Assembly: GCF_000214705.1 (NCBI RefSeq)
Contig: NC_015573.1
Span: 446,501-510,500 of the forward strand
From: Desulfofundulus kuznetsovii DSM 6115
Lineage (GTDB): Bacteria > Bacillota > Desulfotomaculia > Desulfotomaculales > Desulfovirgulaceae
Length of the DNA stretch: 64,000 nucleotides
Direction: 5' to 3'
Shown: positions 62,535 to 64,000 of the stretch, in pieces
How positions within the stretch are numbered: the stretch's first letter is position 1
Layout: the number at the start of each line of letters is the position of its first letter
Notes under the pieces: generated by a model
The model's database searches: none
What the model saw: the letters and a program-made list of their open reading frames with translations, nothing else
Told to the model about the DNA's origin: nothing
Position numbers and translations under genes: made by a program

Positions 62535-63617
62535 CTAGTGGATAAGGGAAGGGAGGGTAAGAAAGATTTCCAGCAGAAAGAGTAGCACGATGGCCAGTTC
62601 CAGCAGAACGGACTGCTGGTTTACCAGCCGGTTGCTGAGCATGGTATAATTTTGCATTATAACCGAGAGTTTGCGCTGGATACTTTCCACCCAGGCCCTG
62701 GTACGGAAAACGGATAAAGCGGCCCCGTATACCCGGGCATAGAAAACGTCTTCCGTTACTTTAAGGGAGTTTTGAATCCTTTCCAGGATTTCATTTATGT
62801 CGACAACCAGTTCCATTAAACGGTTCATAATGTGCCGGTAGTGCCCCAGGCGCCGCAACTGGGTAACCCGTTCGGCTTCTTCAATGTCATCGTACATTTT
62901 GCCCATTTCTTCACTGAGCAGGTTGTCATAATAGCGGAGTTCCAGCAGTTGTGTCAGGGCAAACTCCAGCAAGTCGGGGATGTCATGGCTGCCGGCCGCG
63001 TCGTATACCAGGGCTGAGGCCCAGGTAATAATGGTAAGATCATCCGGGCCATAAGAAAAGGAGTGCTGCAAGGTTTCCCTGCGCACCTGGGGGCTCACCG
63101 GTTCCGGTTCGGCCAGTAACAGGGGTACGGGATCCCACTCCTGGTTCCATTCCTGGAAGAAAAACAAAATATAATCTTCCTCGGCTCCCTTTAGTCCCGG
63201 GTGAATCATGGCTTTACCCAGGCCTTTTATTACTTCTTCTAGCTTGTTCTGGAAAATCCCTTCTGTTATCCCTTCCATTTCCTCGTTTTCGCATAAATAC
63301 AGGGCCAGATCCCTGATCTCCTGATAACTGAATGCCGTAGGGAGCAAAATGTGCATGATCAGGCTGATTACGCCCAGGTCATAAATCTTGCCGGTGAAAC
63401 GAACGCGGAAATCCCGCTGGCCCAGCTTCATCCATTCTTCTCCCAGTTCTACGGTTACGGGAGGATTGGGGATTTGTATGGATTTCAGCCGCGCCCGGGA
63501 AAGGCGCAACCTGGAAGTGGGTTTGGTATGGGCCAGCGTTTGTTCCACTATGTCCAGCTTGATCTCCTCTGCCACGTCGTACAAACGATAAAGCCATATA
63601 GAATTGGGCATCCTCAT
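62535..63617 (-). CDS. Putative RMD1/DUF155-like membrane protein
   Basis: About 360 residues from ATG 63617 (or 63611). The open frame runs on to 63815, but that part lies across the tRNA-Leu gene. The C-terminal third is helical and ends with SIQRKLSVIMQNYTMLSNRLVNQQSVLLELAIVLLFLLEIFLTLP, very like the end of RMD1/YagE (DUF155) proteins, in which a coiled helix precedes a final membrane helix. The middle part contains DIPDLLEFALTQLLELRYYDN. RMD1-type proteins are tied to membrane or mitochondrial organisation in eukaryotes; bacterial role unknown. Confidence 0.55.
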   Translation of the reverse strand: MRMPNSIWLYRLYDVAEEIKLDIVEQTLAHTKPTSRLRLSRARLKSIQIPNPPVTVELGEEWMKLGQRDFRVRFTGKIYDLGVISLIMHILLPTAFSYQEIRDLALYLCENEEMEGITEGIFQNKLEEVIKGLGKAMIHPGLKGAEEDYILFFFQEWNQEWDPVPLLLAEPEPVSPQVRRETLQHSFSYGPDDLTIITWASALVYDAAGSHDIPDLLEFALTQLLELRYYDNLLSEEMGKMYDDIEEAERVTQLRRLGHYRHIMNRLMELVVDINEILERIQNSLKVTEDVFYARVYGAALSVFRTRAWVESIQRKLSVIMQNYTMLSNRLVNQQSVLLELAIVLLFLLEIFLTLPSLIH

Positions 63618-63729
63618 TCGATCCTTTCCGGTAAGATTCCGGGTAGGCTTTAACGCCGCGGTAGCCGTCTGTAAAAATATTATACCCTTGACAGAAGGGA
63701 TTTGTAAGACGTATAATAAAAAGTGCGAT

Positions 63730-63812
63730 GTCGGAGTGGCGGAACTGGCAGACGCGCACGTTTGAGGGGCGTGTGGGAAACCGTGCGGGTTCGAGTCCCG
63801 CCTCCGACACCA
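63730..63812 (+). tRNA. tRNA-Leu (anticodon GAG)
   Basis: 83 bases. Acceptor stem GTCGGAG/CTCCGAC, D arm with GG in the loop, anticodon stem CACGT/GCGTG with loop TTGAGGG (anticodon GAG), a long variable arm as in class II tRNAs, T arm GCGGG-TTCGAGT-CCCGC, discriminator A and an encoded CCA. It reads CUC and CUU. Its anticodon is complementary to the specifier CUC of the T-box at 12546, so it is a candidate effector of that switch. Confidence 0.93.
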
Positions 63813-64000
63813 CAAGTTTGCCGGGAAGCGGGCTTCTGTGAGGATCGCTGCACAGGGGCCTTTTGTTTTGCAGGTGTGTCGTGGGCAATTAAGTCCACGA
63901 TTTCTTTTCTACATAATATTGCCCCGGGCCGTGCGCATTTTAAGGGTGGTGGCCGGGGTTTGTGAACAGTTCGCCTAAGTATTTGGTAGATTTCTAAGGT
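63813..64000. other. Right edge of the window, no gene supported
   Basis: 188 bases after the tRNA. A short frame from 63723 crosses the tRNA and is not a gene. No promoter or start codon with a good ribosome binding site is evident before the edge. Confidence 0.4.

Noticed and set aside
63618-63815. N-terminal extension of the RMD1-like gene
   Set aside because: It runs over the tRNA-Leu gene; translation there has no family character.

Overview
The window looks like a chromosomal segment of a thermophilic, spore-forming, anaerobic Firmicute of the Desulfotomaculum/Pelotomaculum/Desulfofundulus kind. This is an inference from several signs. A Spo0B-like fragment lies directly upstream of obg. 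T-box regulation is present. There is a menaquinone-type fumarate reductase/succinate dehydrogenase, an ADP-forming acyl-CoA synthetase, and a GC-rich codon style with many GTG/TTG starts behind strong GGAGG ribosome binding sites. No rRNA or species marker is present, so the genus is not proven.

Layout. 1-17.3 kb is ordinary chromosome: obg, an exported stalk/PKD protein, proB-proA, a LysR regulator, nadD, frdCAB, a small RRM protein, rsfS, an acyl-CoA ligase and leuS. The acyl-CoA ligase is preceded by a leucine-type T-box leader (specifier CUC). A complete tRNA-Ala(GGC) gene lies inside this leader, between the specifier domain and the antiterminator. I consider this the most unusual feature of the window.

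17.7-43.5 kb is a large CRISPR-Cas island. It begins with a signalling module: a CARF protein fused to a LuxR-type HTH, a Card1/Can2-like CARF nuclease, and Csx15. A type III-B complex follows (cmr2-cmr3-cmr1-cmr4-cmr5-cmr6) with cas6, then a type I-B set (cas8b-cas7-cas5-cas3-cas4-cas1-cas2). A decayed IS607-family transposon, itself split by a 255-bp MITE-like element, sits between cas1 and cas2. The array has 31 repeats in its leader-proximal block. A DDE-transposase insertion separates this from a short distal block, whose last repeat is broken by a degenerate IS21-like element. One repeat family and one cas6 appear to serve both effector types, and the Cas10 GGDD motif would make the cyclic oligoadenylate read by the CARF proteins.

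43.6-46.5 kb is an accessory scrap-yard: a Phd/VapC-like toxin-antitoxin pair, a frameshifted CARF-like fragment, a MazG-like fragment and an unrecognised 348-codon gene. 46.6-64 kb returns to chromosome. It holds mgtC, an 11-residue-repeat coiled-coil protein, adenine deaminase, a BON protein, an amidase-domain protein, an LCP-like protein, hisG, an ADP-forming acyl-CoA synthetase pair, a rhomboid protease, a PiT phosphate transporter and a TM1266-like regulator. After these comes a minus-strand cluster with a double dynamin-like GTPase and small coiled-coil proteins, an RMD1/DUF155-like membrane protein, and tRNA-Leu(GAG). That tRNA has the anticodon complementary to the T-box specifier at 12649-12651.
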